The notes under the pieces are model-generated. The model saw only the letters and a list, made by a program, of their open reading frames with translations. It ran no database searches and had not been told where the DNA came from. A stretch of DNA of 64,000 bases from an uncultured Pelagibacteraceae bacterium (GTDB lineage Bacteria; Pseudomonadota; Alphaproteobacteria; Pelagibacterales; Pelagibacteraceae), in contig CACHVY010000003.1 in assembly GCA_902583455.1 (NCBI GenBank), forward strand, positions 1 through 64,000. The letters are read 5' to 3'. A program made the position numbers and the translations under genes. How positions within the stretch are numbered: position 1 is the stretch's first letter; every line of letters starts with the position of its first letter. Shown here one piece after another: positions 1 to 9,513 of the stretch.

Positions 1-522
1 TGCTTGAATATGAACTTTTGTTCCATATCCACAATTTTTACTCCATTGATATTTTGAAAAATTCTTTGATATTTTTTCCATTAAACTGTCCCTAGAAACC
101 TTAGCAACAATTGAGGCCGCTGAGATTTGAGGTATTTTTCTATCACCCTTAATTACATATTTTAGATTATAATTTTTCATTACCGGAATTCTGTTACCAT
201 CAACTAATACCAAACGAGGTTTTTTTTTTAATTTTTTTATAGCTCTTTTCATAGCTAACAAAGAGGCATTTAGAATGTTTAGTTTCTCTATTTCTTCTTT
301 TGATGCAGAACCGATAGACCAATACGAATTTTTTTTTATATATTTGTTTAAAATTTCACGCTCTTTTTTTGTTAATTTTTTAGAGTCTTTCAATTTTTTA
401 ACATCGCAGTTTTTTTTTAATATAACTGCAGATGCATAAACGGGTCCTATTAAACTGCCTCTACCCACTTCATCCACACCCGCAATATTTTGAATACCTT
501 TAAATATTGATTTTAAGTTCAT
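1..522 (-). CDS. rnhB: Ribonuclease HII (3' part of gene lies outside the window)
   Basis: Manual reverse-strand translation from ATG at 522: MNLKSIFKGIQNIAGVDEVGRGSLIGPVYASA..., and near the window edge ...ISAASIVAKVSRD...YQWSKNCGYGTKVHIQ; GVDEVGRG and GYGTxxH are RNase HII motifs. Confidence 0.93.
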   Translation of the reverse strand, partial: MNLKSIFKGIQNIAGVDEVGRGSLIGPVYASAVILKKNCDVKKLKDSKKLTKKEREILNKYIKKNSYWSIGSASKEEIEKLNILNASLLAMKRAIKKLKKKPRLVLVDGNRIPVMKNYNLKYVIKGDRKIPQISAASIVAKVSRDSLMEKISKNFSKYQWSKNCGYGTKVHIQA

Positions 523-1195
523 CAATTTTCTTTCTTATTTCTTTTAAATCTAACCAAGAATATTTTTTTTGATCAGCTTGTCTTAGTAAATATGCTGGAT
601 GAAAACTTATCATTGTTAAAAAGGTTTTATTTTTGATCAGTATTTCTTTCCAAATACCTCTTTCTTTTGATATTTTTAAATTTGATCCAAAAAAAGCTTC
701 CATAGCTGTACTACCAAGTAGAATAATCATTTTTGGATTAATAATTTCAACGTGTTCGTATAAATATTCAGAATATCTTTTAATTTCTTTTATTTCAGGT
801 TTTCTGTTTGAAGGAGGCCTGTAATTAACAACATTTGTAATATAAATATCTTTCCTGTCTAAATTAATTGCTGCAAGCATTTTATTTAATAATACACCTG
901 CATCACCCACAAATGGTTTACCTAGCTCATCTTCTTTTTGACCTGGTCCTTCGCCTATAATCATTACAGAACTTTCTTCGTTACCATCACCAAATACAAT
1001 TTTGTTAGCATTTTTTTTTAGTTCACAATCTTTCAAATTTTCAATTTTTAGTTTTAGTTTTTTTAATAACTCTTGCTTATTTTGAATTATTTCAACTTTT
1101 TTCAATCTGTTAATTGGTTGATTTCCGTAATCAAACTTAGATTTAAATAAAAAATCTTCTACTTTATTTCTTTGATTTAAATTATTTTTAGACAT
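500..1195 (-). CDS. Uracil-DNA glycosylase, family 4-like
   Basis: GEGPGQKEDELGKPFVGDAGVLLNKML and SFHPAYLLRQ motifs; C-terminal part overlaps the start of rnhB. Confidence 0.85.
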   Translation of the reverse strand: MSKNNLNQRNKVEDFLFKSKFDYGNQPINRLKKVEIIQNKQELLKKLKLKIENLKDCELKKNANKIVFGDGNEESSVMIIGEGPGQKEDELGKPFVGDAGVLLNKMLAAINLDRKDIYITNVVNYRPPSNRKPEIKEIKRYSEYLYEHVEIINPKMIILLGSTAMEAFFGSNLKISKERGIWKEILIKNKTFLTMISFHPAYLLRQADQKKYSWLDLKEIRKKIDELKINI

Positions 1196-1206
1196 ATGTT
1201 TGATGT

Positions 1207-2874
1207 ATGCATAAATACATTTATTTTCTTGTTATTTTTTTAATATATCAAACTTCATCGTTTTCTAAAGTAAGCGATGTGAATAATTTTGATCAAAAAA
1301 ATTTATCTAATTATTTTTCAGCAGTACTATCAATCAATAACAATGATGCAAAAAACTCCTTAAAATTCCTAGAAAATTCAAAGATCTTAGATGACAGACA
1401 CCAAGAACATTTCAAAAATTATATAAAATCATTGGTTGCAAATGAAAAAATTGATTTAGCGATTAAGAAAATCAAGTATTCTCAAAATAATTATTCCTTT
1501 TTAGAGAAAGAAGTGATTCTCTTAGTAGATAATTTAATAAATAAAAATTTAGAAAAAAGTAGTTTAAATTTAGAAAAAATAGAACGCTTAATTGATCCTA
1601 ATGATAGATACCATATTATTTTGTCAAAAGTTCTAAAAAACTATTTAGAAGTTTTTAAAAGTAATAATATCGAAAGTTATAAAAACAATAATTTTGCAGA
1701 ATTAGATGAAATTAGCTTAGCTTTTTTAAGTTGTTATTTTGATTTAAAAAATACAGCTAAAAGATTCGAAGAATTTATAGAAAATGATGGAAACAGCTCT
1801 AGATATATCTATTTTTATTTAGATTATTTAATTGAACAAAATAAAATTAACAAAATCGACCAAGTTTTACAAAATATTAACCAACTTAATAAACCTTTGC
1901 TAATTGCTCAATCAGTAAAATGGATTGAACAAAAAAATTACAACAAATTAAATAATTTATTTTCATGTAAAAATGAGAAAGATATTATTGCAGAGTTTTT
2001 CTATTTAATCGCTAATCTTTACTCATCGCAAGGATTATTTAAAGAGTCAAATTTTTATATTATCCTAACAAAATATCTTAATCCAAAATTTACGCTTAAT
2101 TCGACATTACTAATCGAAAACTACATGGATACTAAAAAATATAAATTAGTAAAAAATGAATTAAGCAACATTGAAAAGGATAACGTTATATATAATTGGT
2201 TTAAAGTGAAAAAAAATGCAACAATTATCCAAGAGACTAAAAATGACGATAGTGCTTTAAAATTTATTAAAAAAGAATACGGAAAAATTCAAAACCCGTC
2301 AAACAAGATTTTATTTGATATGGCAAACATATTGAGAAACTTTCAAGATTACGAGGGTGCAATAGAAATTTACTCAAATTTGATACAATACTCAAATTAT
2401 AGTGCTGAAGAATATGCTGATCTTTTATATAAAAGAGGAACTAGTTACGAAAGAAAAAAAGCTTTTTTAAAAGCTGATGAAGATTTAATAGAGTCTCTTA
2501 AAATAGATCCAGATGAACCATATGTCTTAAATTATCTTGGATACAGCTGGTTAGAGAGATCTTACAGAATTCCTGAAGCAATGGATATGCTAAAGGAAGC
2601 TTATAGTTTAAGAGAAAATGACCCTTACATTACCGACTCAATTGGATGGGCCTATTATTTAATCGAAGACTTTGTTAACGCAAAAAAATATCTAGAAAAA
2701 GCTGTAAAACTTATGCCTTACGATCCAATAGTTAATGATCATTACGGTGATGTATTATGGAGACTTAACAAAAAAGTGCAGGCAAGATATTTTTGGAATG
2801 GAGTTTTAAAATTAGAAGATACTGAAGAAAAGTTAAAAAAAGAAATTGAAAAAAAATTAGTTTTTGGATTATAA
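1207..2874 (+). CDS. TPR-repeat protein with N-terminal signal peptide
   Basis: Hydrophobic N-terminus MHKYIYFLVIFLIYQTSSFS; C-terminal TPR-like repeats (YVLNYLGYSWLE..., PYITDSIGWAYYLI..., PIVNDHYGDVLWR). Confidence 0.8.
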   Translation: MHKYIYFLVIFLIYQTSSFSKVSDVNNFDQKNLSNYFSAVLSINNNDAKNSLKFLENSKILDDRHQEHFKNYIKSLVANEKIDLAIKKIKYSQNNYSFLEKEVILLVDNLINKNLEKSSLNLEKIERLIDPNDRYHIILSKVLKNYLEVFKSNNIESYKNNNFAELDEISLAFLSCYFDLKNTAKRFEEFIENDGNSSRYIYFYLDYLIEQNKINKIDQVLQNINQLNKPLLIAQSVKWIEQKNYNKLNNLFSCKNEKDIIAEFFYLIANLYSSQGLFKESNFYIILTKYLNPKFTLNSTLLIENYMDTKKYKLVKNELSNIEKDNVIYNWFKVKKNATIIQETKNDDSALKFIKKEYGKIQNPSNKILFDMANILRNFQDYEGAIEIYSNLIQYSNYSAEEYADLLYKRGTSYERKKAFLKADEDLIESLKIDPDEPYVLNYLGYSWLERSYRIPEAMDMLKEAYSLRENDPYITDSIGWAYYLIEDFVNAKKYLEKAVKLMPYDPIVNDHYGDVLWRLNKKVQARYFWNGVLKLEDTEEKLKKEIEKKLVFGL

Positions 2875-2896
2875 TTTTACTAATTAATCTATTACT

Positions 2897-3727
2897 ATGA
2901 ATACGATATCTCAAAAGTCTTACGCAAAAATAAATTTAAATTTAAATGTTATAGGAAAAACAAAAAATTTACATAAATTACAGAGTATAGTATCACTAAT
3001 TTCACTTTATGACGAAATTAGTCTAAGACAGATAGATAGTCGTAAACATAAGATATTGTTTAAAGGTAAATTTTCAAAAACAATTAATAGTCGTAATACA
3101 ATCTATAAAACTTTATCTATTTTAGATAAAAGAAAATTACTAAAAAAAAAGTATCTTGTAATAGTTAAAAAAAATATACCTGTTAAGTCAGGAATGGGTG
3201 GCGGATCTATGAATGCTGCCACATTAATTAAAATTTTCGTAAAAAACAAAATTATTAAAATTAATAAAAAAAAATTACAAAATATAAATGACTCAATTGG
3301 ACAAGATGTGAAATTGGGATTTATTAAAAATATTATGTATTTAGATGGTAATAATGCTGTAAAAATATTGAACAATAAGACAAAATATTTTTTATTATTG
3401 TTTATGCCAAAATATGGTTGTTCAACAAAGTATATTTTTTCCAAAGTAAAAAAATACTCAAAACCACTAAAAAAAATTGAAAAAAAATTCAATAATTTAG
3501 GCAGTCTGAAAAATGATTTGCAAGATATCGTAATAAAAAAATATCCAGAGTTAAAAAAACCTATTGAATTTCTTGAAAATCAGCCTGGGATAAATTTTGT
3601 TAAAATGACAGGATCGGGGTCATGTTTTGTCGCCTATTCTAAATCAAGAAATTCTATTATAAATAGCCTTAAAAAGTTTAGAAAAAATTACCCAAAATAT
3701 TGGTCTGTTTTATCTAAAACTATATAA
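2897..3727 (+). CDS. ispE: 4-(cytidine 5'-diphospho)-2-C-methyl-D-erythritol kinase (divergent)
   Basis: N-terminal SYAKINLNLNV, GHMP-kinase glycine loop VKSGMGGGSMNAATL, C-terminal MTGSGSCFVAY. Confidence 0.85.
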   Translation: MNTISQKSYAKINLNLNVIGKTKNLHKLQSIVSLISLYDEISLRQIDSRKHKILFKGKFSKTINSRNTIYKTLSILDKRKLLKKKYLVIVKKNIPVKSGMGGGSMNAATLIKIFVKNKIIKINKKKLQNINDSIGQDVKLGFIKNIMYLDGNNAVKILNNKTKYFLLLFMPKYGCSTKYIFSKVKKYSKPLKKIEKKFNNLGSLKNDLQDIVIKKYPELKKPIEFLENQPGINFVKMTGSGSCFVAYSKSRNSIINSLKKFRKNYPKYWSVLSKTI

Positions 3728-3760
3728 ATATTAAAACTTTATGTTATAAGAAATTGACTT

Positions 3761-3835
3761 TGGGGCGTAGCCAAGTGGTAAGGCAGCGGTTTTTGGTACC
3801 GCCATTCCTAGGTTCGAATCCTAGCGCCCCAGCCA
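3761..3835 (+). tRNA. tRNA-Gln, anticodon TTG, CCA encoded
   Basis: Cloverleaf: acceptor TGGGGCG/CGCCCCA, anticodon arm GCGGT-TTTTGGT-ACCGC, T arm CTAGG-TTCGAAT-CCTAG, G discriminator, then CCA. Confidence 0.95.
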
Positions 3836-3839
3836 TTTT

Positions 3840-5105
3840 ATGATAAAAAAGTTTTTAAAAATTTTTACTAAGAGTAATATTGATTCTCCAAATAGATTAC
3901 AAAATTTAAAAAACGATCCAAAGATAAAAAAAATTTTTAGTTCAATTAACGACCACTCAGCAGAAAGTGAAATACTTTTTGTTGGAGGATGTGTTAGACA
4001 AAATATATTGGGTGAAAAGATAGAGGATATTGATCTAGCAACAAACCTTAATCCAGATGAGGTTGTGAATTGTTTAAATAAAAATAATATCAAACATATA
4101 GATGTTGGAAAAAAATATGGAACGATAACAGCAATTATAGAAAAGAAAAAATTCGAAATAACCTCTTTGAGAAAAGATGTGAAAACAGATGGAAGGTTTG
4201 CCGAGGTTCAATATTGCAAGGATTGGAAAGAAGATGCAAAAAGAAGAGATTTCACATTTAATTCAATTTATTCAAATTTAAACGGAGAATTGTTTGATCC
4301 ATTTAATGGAAAAATAGATCTGTTAAATGGATGGGTAAAATTTATTGGAAATCCTGCAACCAGAATTAAAGAAGATTATTTGAGAATTTTAAGATATATT
4401 AGGTTTTTCCTAATTTATTCAAAAAATAATCATTCAGAGGAAATTAAAAAAATAATCAAACAAAATATTAGTGGTATAAATATAATATCAGGCGATAGGT
4501 TGCTTAGTGAGTTAAAAAAAATAATTCTATCTAAAGGTTTTTTTAAAATACCCAAAGATCAGTTTTCAAGAGAAATAATACAATTAATTTTTCCTCAAAT
4601 TAACAATTTTAATATAATTAAAAATATTGAAAAGAGGAGTAAAGAAAATCTCTTTAAAGAAAATGATTTTACCTTTTTAATAAGCCTTTTAATAATCGAT
4701 GAAACTGATAATGCAGATTATTTTGTGCATAAATTTAATATATCTAAAGATGAAAAAGAAAGAATATTATTTTTAAAAAATACTTATCAAGATTTTAATA
4801 AGAATTTTTTTGAAAAGAAAAATTTAAAAATACTCCTCTATAAACATGGCAAAGATAAAGTAATCGACCTTATCAAATTTCATATTCTCAAATCTAAAAA
4901 TATTCATAATATTAATGAGTTAATTACATTTTATGAAATGGAGAAAGCGCCAGTTTTTCCTTTTAACGCTAAATTTTTAAAGGAAAAATATAATTATAAA
5001 GATGGTAAGCTATTAGGCGATAAACTCAAACAATTAGAATCTGCATGGCTGAGTAATAATTTTAAATTAGCTGATGAAAAAGTTGATAGTATTTTAAGAA
5101 ATTAA
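3840..5105 (+). CDS. cca: CCA tRNA nucleotidyltransferase / poly(A) polymerase family
   Basis: [25 protein letters not shown] and [27 protein letters not shown], typical class II nucleotidyltransferase motifs. Confidence 0.9.
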   Translation: MIKKFLKIFTKSNIDSPNRLQNLKNDPKIKKIFSSINDHSAESEILFVGGCVRQNILGEKIEDIDLATNLNPDEVVNCLNKNNIKHIDVGKKYGTITAIIEKKKFEITSLRKDVKTDGRFAEVQYCKDWKEDAKRRDFTFNSIYSNLNGELFDPFNGKIDLLNGWVKFIGNPATRIKEDYLRILRYIRFFLIYSKNNHSEEIKKIIKQNISGINIISGDRLLSELKKIILSKGFFKIPKDQFSREIIQLIFPQINNFNIIKNIEKRSKENLFKENDFTFLISLLIIDETDNADYFVHKFNISKDEKERILFLKNTYQDFNKNFFEKKNLKILLYKHGKDKVIDLIKFHILKSKNIHNINELITFYEMEKAPVFPFNAKFLKEKYNYKDGKLLGDKLKQLESAWLSNNFKLADEKVDSILRN

Positions 5106-5581
5106 ACATAGTCCACTTTTATAATCTCAAAATTTTTCTTTCCAGATGGAGTATTAATTTCTACTAAGTCACCATTATTTTTTCCAATCAGACCTTTGCC
5201 AATAGGAGACTGATAAAATATAAATTTTTTTTCAATATCTGCTTCATCTTTACCAACAAGTTTATATTTAATTTTTTCATTATTGTCTAAATCTTGAAGA
5301 GAAACAGTTGCACCAAAGATTACCTTACCATTATTTTCAAGTTTAGTTACATCTATTACATTTGCTCTTGCTATAGTATCCTCTACTTCTTGAATTCTTC
5401 CTTCATTTAAAGATTGTTGTTCTTTTGCAGCATGATACTCAGCGTTTTCTTTTAAATCTCCGTGTGACCTAGCTTCTGAAATAGCATTTACTATTTCAGG
5501 TCTTTTTTTTTCTTTTAAAAAGACAAGTTCCTCTGATAATTTTTTAAGTCCTTCTACTGTAATTGGTTCTTTGTTACTCAT
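5102..5581 (-). CDS. greA: Transcription elongation factor GreA
   Basis: [40 protein letters not shown] and [18 protein letters not shown]. Confidence 0.97.
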   Translation of the reverse strand: MSNKEPITVEGLKKLSEELVFLKEKKRPEIVNAISEARSHGDLKENAEYHAAKEQQSLNEGRIQEVEDTIARANVIDVTKLENNGKVIFGATVSLQDLDNNEKIKYKLVGKDEADIEKKFIFYQSPIGKGLIGKNNGDLVEINTPSGKKNFEIIKVDYV

Positions 5582-5584
5582 ATT

Positions 5585-6412
5585 TTATTTCCATTTTGCT
5601 AAAGGAGGTAGCGACATTAATATAGCCTCGACATTGCCACCAGTTTGTAAACCAAATTTTGTGCCTCTATCATATAATAAATTGAATTCGACATATCTAC
5701 CTCTTTTTAAATATTGAATATTTTTTTGTTTCAAGTTCCATTTTTTATTTTTTCTAAGACTAATAATTTGATTAAAGATTTGAATAAAATTTATTCCTAA
5801 ATCTCTTATAAATCCAAAATCTTTTTCCCAATCTTTTTTTTTATAATCAAAAAAAATTCCACCAATTCCTCTTGGCTCTTTTCGGTGTGATAAATAAAAA
5901 TATTCATCACACCATTTTTTATATTTTTTAAAATATTTTTTGTCATGCTTATCGCATATTTTTTTTAATTTTTTAAATAATAGTTTTTTAATAGCTGAAT
6001 CATTAAAGCATGGAGTAACATCCATCCCTCCTCCAAACCAGCCATGATTTGTATAGATATATCTGGTATTAAAATGCATAGCTGGTACATGAGGATTTTT
6101 CATGTGCATTACCACGGATACGCCAGATGCCCAAAAATCTCTGTTATTTTTTGTACCAGGAATTTTCTTTTTAAATTCTTTAGTCAGTTTTCCATAAACT
6201 TCTGAAAAATTGACACCAACTTTGTCAAATACTTTGCCATTTTCAAGAATATAATAACAGCCACCTCCTTCATCCTTTTTTATACTTCTTTCCCAACTCT
6301 TCTTTAAAAATTTTATTTTTCCACCTTCAATTTGCTGTATTGTATTACAGACCATCTCTTGCAGGTTTATAAACCAATTCCTTGTTAATTTCTTTTTTAT
6401 ATCTTTATCCAT
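5585..6412 (-). CDS. hemF: Oxygen-dependent coproporphyrinogen III oxidase
   Basis: GGGCYYILENGKVFDKVGVNFSEV, VVMHMKNPHVPAMHFNTRY, GGGMDVTPCF, HRKEPRGIGGIFFD. Confidence 0.96.
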   Translation of the reverse strand: MDKDIKKKLTRNWFINLQEMVCNTIQQIEGGKIKFLKKSWERSIKKDEGGGCYYILENGKVFDKVGVNFSEVYGKLTKEFKKKIPGTKNNRDFWASGVSVVMHMKNPHVPAMHFNTRYIYTNHGWFGGGMDVTPCFNDSAIKKLLFKKLKKICDKHDKKYFKKYKKWCDEYFYLSHRKEPRGIGGIFFDYKKKDWEKDFGFIRDLGINFIQIFNQIISLRKNKKWNLKQKNIQYLKRGRYVEFNLLYDRGTKFGLQTGGNVEAILMSLPPLAKWK

Positions 6413-6882
6413 TAAAAATTACTTTGATTTAGAATTTTTGAAACCACAATTGATACTGATGATGACAAATTTAGTGATCTTTTTTTATTCATCATGGGAA
6501 TAATTAATCTATGACTTACTTTTTTGTGTACACTAGTTGGTACACCTGAGCTTTCTCTACCAAATAACACAGTATCATTTTTTTTAAACAGAAATTCTTT
6601 ATAGGATTTTTTTGACTTAGTTGTCATTAAAATTATTCTTGTATTTCTTTTACTAATAAAAAAGTCCTCTGGACTTTTGTAAAATTGAATATTTTTAGCA
6701 TCATAATAATCCATCACAACTCTTTTGAATTTTCGATCATTTATGATAAACCCACATGGCTCAATAATTTCAAGCATTATTCCTAAACAAGAGCAGGTCC
6801 TAATAATTGATGCGGTATTTTGTGGTATATCTGGCTGATAAAGTGCAATTTTAGGAGCAAATTTTGGTTCTTTATGTGTCAT
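6412..6882 (-). CDS. trmL: tRNA (cytidine(34)-2'-O)-methyltransferase (SPOUT)
   Basis: LYQPDIPQNTASIIRTCSCLG, VLFGRESSGVP, LIIPMMNKKRSLNLSSSVSIV. Confidence 0.9.
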   Translation of the reverse strand: MTHKEPKFAPKIALYQPDIPQNTASIIRTCSCLGIMLEIIEPCGFIINDRKFKRVVMDYYDAKNIQFYKSPEDFFISKRNTRIILMTTKSKKSYKEFLFKKNDTVLFGRESSGVPTSVHKKVSHRLIIPMMNKKRSLNLSSSVSIVVSKILNQSNF

Positions 6883-6912
6883 TCTTACTATGGATATATT
6901 TAGCTTTTATAT

Positions 6913-6928
6913 TATATGAATTCATATA
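6913..6928. promoter_or_regulatory. 16-bp perfect palindrome tatatgaattcatata in the trmL/petA divergent intergenic region (candidate operator)
   Basis: Direct reading: palindrome centred on GAATTC, ending 22 bp before the petA ATG at 6951. Confidence 0.35.
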
Positions 6929-6950
6929 TTAGGTATATTTAATAATTAGA

Positions 6951-7463
6951 ATGTCAGATCAAAAAAAAGTTAATCGAAGAGACTTTATTTACACAGCCTC
7001 AACAGTAGTCGGTGTAGTTGGTGTCGGTGCGGCCGCTTGGCCTCTAATAGATCAAATGAATCCTGATGCTTCTGTTAAGGCATTAGCCACTACTGAAGTT
7101 GATGTAAGTTTGGTTAAACCTGGTCAATCAATAACTGTACTATGGAGAGGTAAACCTGTATTTATTAAAAGAAGAACAGAGAACGAAATTGCCGAGGCAA
7201 AAGCAGTAAGTTTAACTGAACTAAAACATCCAGAGAAAGATGAAGATAGAGCATCAAACCCCGAATGGCTTGTTATGCTTGGAGTATGTACTCATCTTGG
7301 ATGTGTGCCTCTTGCAGATAAAGGAGATTATGATGGCTGGTTTTGTCCTTGCCATGGCTCCCACTACGATACATCAGGTAGAATTAGAAAAGGTCCAGCT
7401 CCAACTAATTTAGAGATACCTAAATACGAATTCGTTAACAGCAATACAATTAAAATTGGATAA
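6951..7463 (+). CDS. petA: Ubiquinol-cytochrome c reductase iron-sulfur (Rieske) subunit
   Basis: Twin-Arg N-terminus [11 protein letters not shown]; Rieske boxes CTHLGCVP and CPCHGSHYD. Confidence 0.97.
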   Translation: MSDQKKVNRRDFIYTASTVVGVVGVGAAAWPLIDQMNPDASVKALATTEVDVSLVKPGQSITVLWRGKPVFIKRRTENEIAEAKAVSLTELKHPEKDEDRASNPEWLVMLGVCTHLGCVPLADKGDYDGWFCPCHGSHYDTSGRIRKGPAPTNLEIPKYEFVNSNTIKIG

Positions 7464-7468
7464 AAAAT

Positions 7469-8734
7469 ATGAGTGAACATAATTATCAACCTAAGTCAAA
7501 ATTTGGAAAATGGTTTAATGACAGACTGCCTTTATTAACATTAGCAAACCATTTAACAGATTATCCGACTCCAAAAAATTTAAATTATTGGTGGACGTTT
7601 GGTGGTATATTAACCTTTTGCCTTATAACTCAAATTATAACAGGCTTAGTTTTAGCTATGCACTATATCGCTCATGCAGATTTAGCTTTTAGCAGTGTTG
7701 AACACATAATGAGAGACGTTAATTATGGTTGGTTAATAAGATATATCCATGCAAATGGAGCATCAATGTTTTTTCTTGCAGTTTACATACACATATTCAG
7801 ATCTTTATTTTATGGGTCATATAAAGCACCAAGAGAAATTATTTGGATTTTAGGAATTATGATTTATTTACTAATGATGGCAGCTGCTTTCATGGGATAT
7901 GTTTTACCATGGGGACAAATGAGTTTTTGGGGAGCTACAGTTATAACTAATTTGTTCAGCGCAATTCCTTTAGTAGGCGAAAGTATTACTACATGGTTAT
8001 GGGGTGGTTACTCCGTAGACAATCCAACTTTAACAAGATTTTTTACATTACATTATTTAATACCTTTTTTAATTTTAGGTTTAGTCGTTTTGCATATATG
8101 GGCTTTACATGTTCCTGGAAATAACAATCCGATTGGAATTGATATAAAAAAACCATCTAAAGATACAGTTTCTTTTCATCCTTACATAGTTGTTAAAGAT
8201 TTATTTGCTCTTTTATTATTTTTAATATTATTCGCATTTTTTGTTTTCTACTCACCCAATGTACTAGGACATGCTGATAATTACATAGAAGCTAATCCAT
8301 TGGTAACGCCAGCTCATATCGTCCCTGAATGGTACCTCTTACCTTTTTATGCAATTTTAAGATCAATTCCAGACAAGCTTATGGGGGTTATAGCAATGTT
8401 GTCGGCTATTTTAATTCTTGCAGCATTACCTTGGTTGGATACTTCAAAAATTAGATCTGCAGTTTTCAGACCGCTTTACAAACAATTTTATTGGATATTA
8501 GTTTTAGATGTATTGATTTTAGGCTATGTTGGCGCAATGCCTGCTGAAGGTTTATATTTATTAATCGCGAGAATTGGAACTGCTTATTATTTTGCACACT
8601 TTTTAATAATTTTACCGATATTAGGTAAAGTTGAAAAAACTCTGCCATTGCCGATGAGTATATCTGAACCTATTTTAGGTGGCTCTTTAAACGCAGAACC
8701 AGCCAGAAGTAAAGAAGATTTTCAAAAGCTATAA
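7469..8734 (+). CDS. petB: Cytochrome b subunit of bc1 complex
   Basis: Long polytopic protein with [20 protein letters not shown] and [16 protein letters not shown]. Confidence 0.98.
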   Translation: MSEHNYQPKSKFGKWFNDRLPLLTLANHLTDYPTPKNLNYWWTFGGILTFCLITQIITGLVLAMHYIAHADLAFSSVEHIMRDVNYGWLIRYIHANGASMFFLAVYIHIFRSLFYGSYKAPREIIWILGIMIYLLMMAAAFMGYVLPWGQMSFWGATVITNLFSAIPLVGESITTWLWGGYSVDNPTLTRFFTLHYLIPFLILGLVVLHIWALHVPGNNNPIGIDIKKPSKDTVSFHPYIVVKDLFALLLFLILFAFFVFYSPNVLGHADNYIEANPLVTPAHIVPEWYLLPFYAILRSIPDKLMGVIAMLSAILILAALPWLDTSKIRSAVFRPLYKQFYWILVLDVLILGYVGAMPAEGLYLLIARIGTAYYFAHFLIILPILGKVEKTLPLPMSISEPILGGSLNAEPARSKEDFQKL

Positions 8735-9513
8735 TGTTTAAATTTGTAAAGTATTTTTCTTTAATTTTTTTTTTAATTTCAGGTAACATAGTTAGTTCTG
8801 CGGAAAATGCTGAAAAACTATTGACAACCGATTGGACTTTTAAAGGACCATTTGGAAAGTTTGATAGAGCATCCCTGCAAAGAGGTTATCAGGTATATCA
8901 AGAGGTATGTGCTTCATGTCACTCATTGAAATATATGTCTTACAGAAATCTTTCAGAGGAGGGTGGTCCAGAGTTTTCAGTGCAAGAAGCGAAAGCTATA
9001 GCTGCCAATTTTGAAATATTAGATGGACCAAATCCAGAGGGAGAAATGTTCACGAGACCTGCAAGATTATCTGATAAATTTGCAATGCCTTACGCAAATG
9101 AGGAAGAAGCCAAATCAGCAAACGGTGGCGCTTATCCTCCAGACATGTCCGTACTAGTTAAAGCTAGAAAGGGCGGGGCTGATTATGTCTACTCAGTCTT
9201 GCTTGGATATGAAGACCCGCCAGTTGGAATGAAATTAGATGATGGAGTTCACTACAATAAATATATGTACGGAAACAAAATTAAAATGCCAGCACCTTTG
9301 TCTGAAGGTCTAGTTGAATATGCTGATGGCACTACTGCTACAGAACAACAAATGGCAAAAGATGTAGTGAGCTTTTTAATGTGGACAGCAGAACCTCATC
9401 TAGAACAAAGACATAAAATAGGCTTTAGAGCTATAGTCTACCTTATTATATTGAGTATACTAGTTTACTTTAGTATGAAAAAAATCTGGTCACGTATTGA
9501 AACGGAAGTTTAA
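8734..9513 (+). CDS. petC: Cytochrome c1
   Basis: Signal peptide, heme motif VCASCHSLKYMSYRNL, C-terminal TM anchor; starts on the petB stop. Confidence 0.96.
   Translation: MFKFVKYFSLIFFLISGNIVSSAENAEKLLTTDWTFKGPFGKFDRASLQRGYQVYQEVCASCHSLKYMSYRNLSEEGGPEFSVQEAKAIAANFEILDGPNPEGEMFTRPARLSDKFAMPYANEEEAKSANGGAYPPDMSVLVKARKGGADYVYSVLLGYEDPPVGMKLDDGVHYNKYMYGNKIKMPAPLSEGLVEYADGTTATEQQMAKDVVSFLMWTAEPHLEQRHKIGFRAIVYLIILSILVYFSMKKIWSRIETEV

Noticed and set aside
633-824. Forward ORF inside the UDG gene
   Set aside because: Antisense shadow of a supported CDS.
3103-3492. Reverse-strand ORF (129 aa) inside ispE
   Set aside because: Shadow ORF: Phe/Ile-rich antisense of a Lys/Asn-rich gene, no family motif, fully inside a well-supported CDS.
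3745-3750. TATAAG as a tRNA-Gln promoter -10 box
   Set aside because: Spacing to the tRNA is plausible, but no recognisable -35 hexamer is found at the expected distance; too weak to list.
3821-4093. Reverse-strand ORF over tRNA-Gln and cca start
   Set aside because: Overlaps a tRNA and conserved cca N-terminus; no recognisable protein features.
8466-8648. Reverse ORF inside petB
   Set aside because: Antisense of a highly conserved cytochrome b segment.
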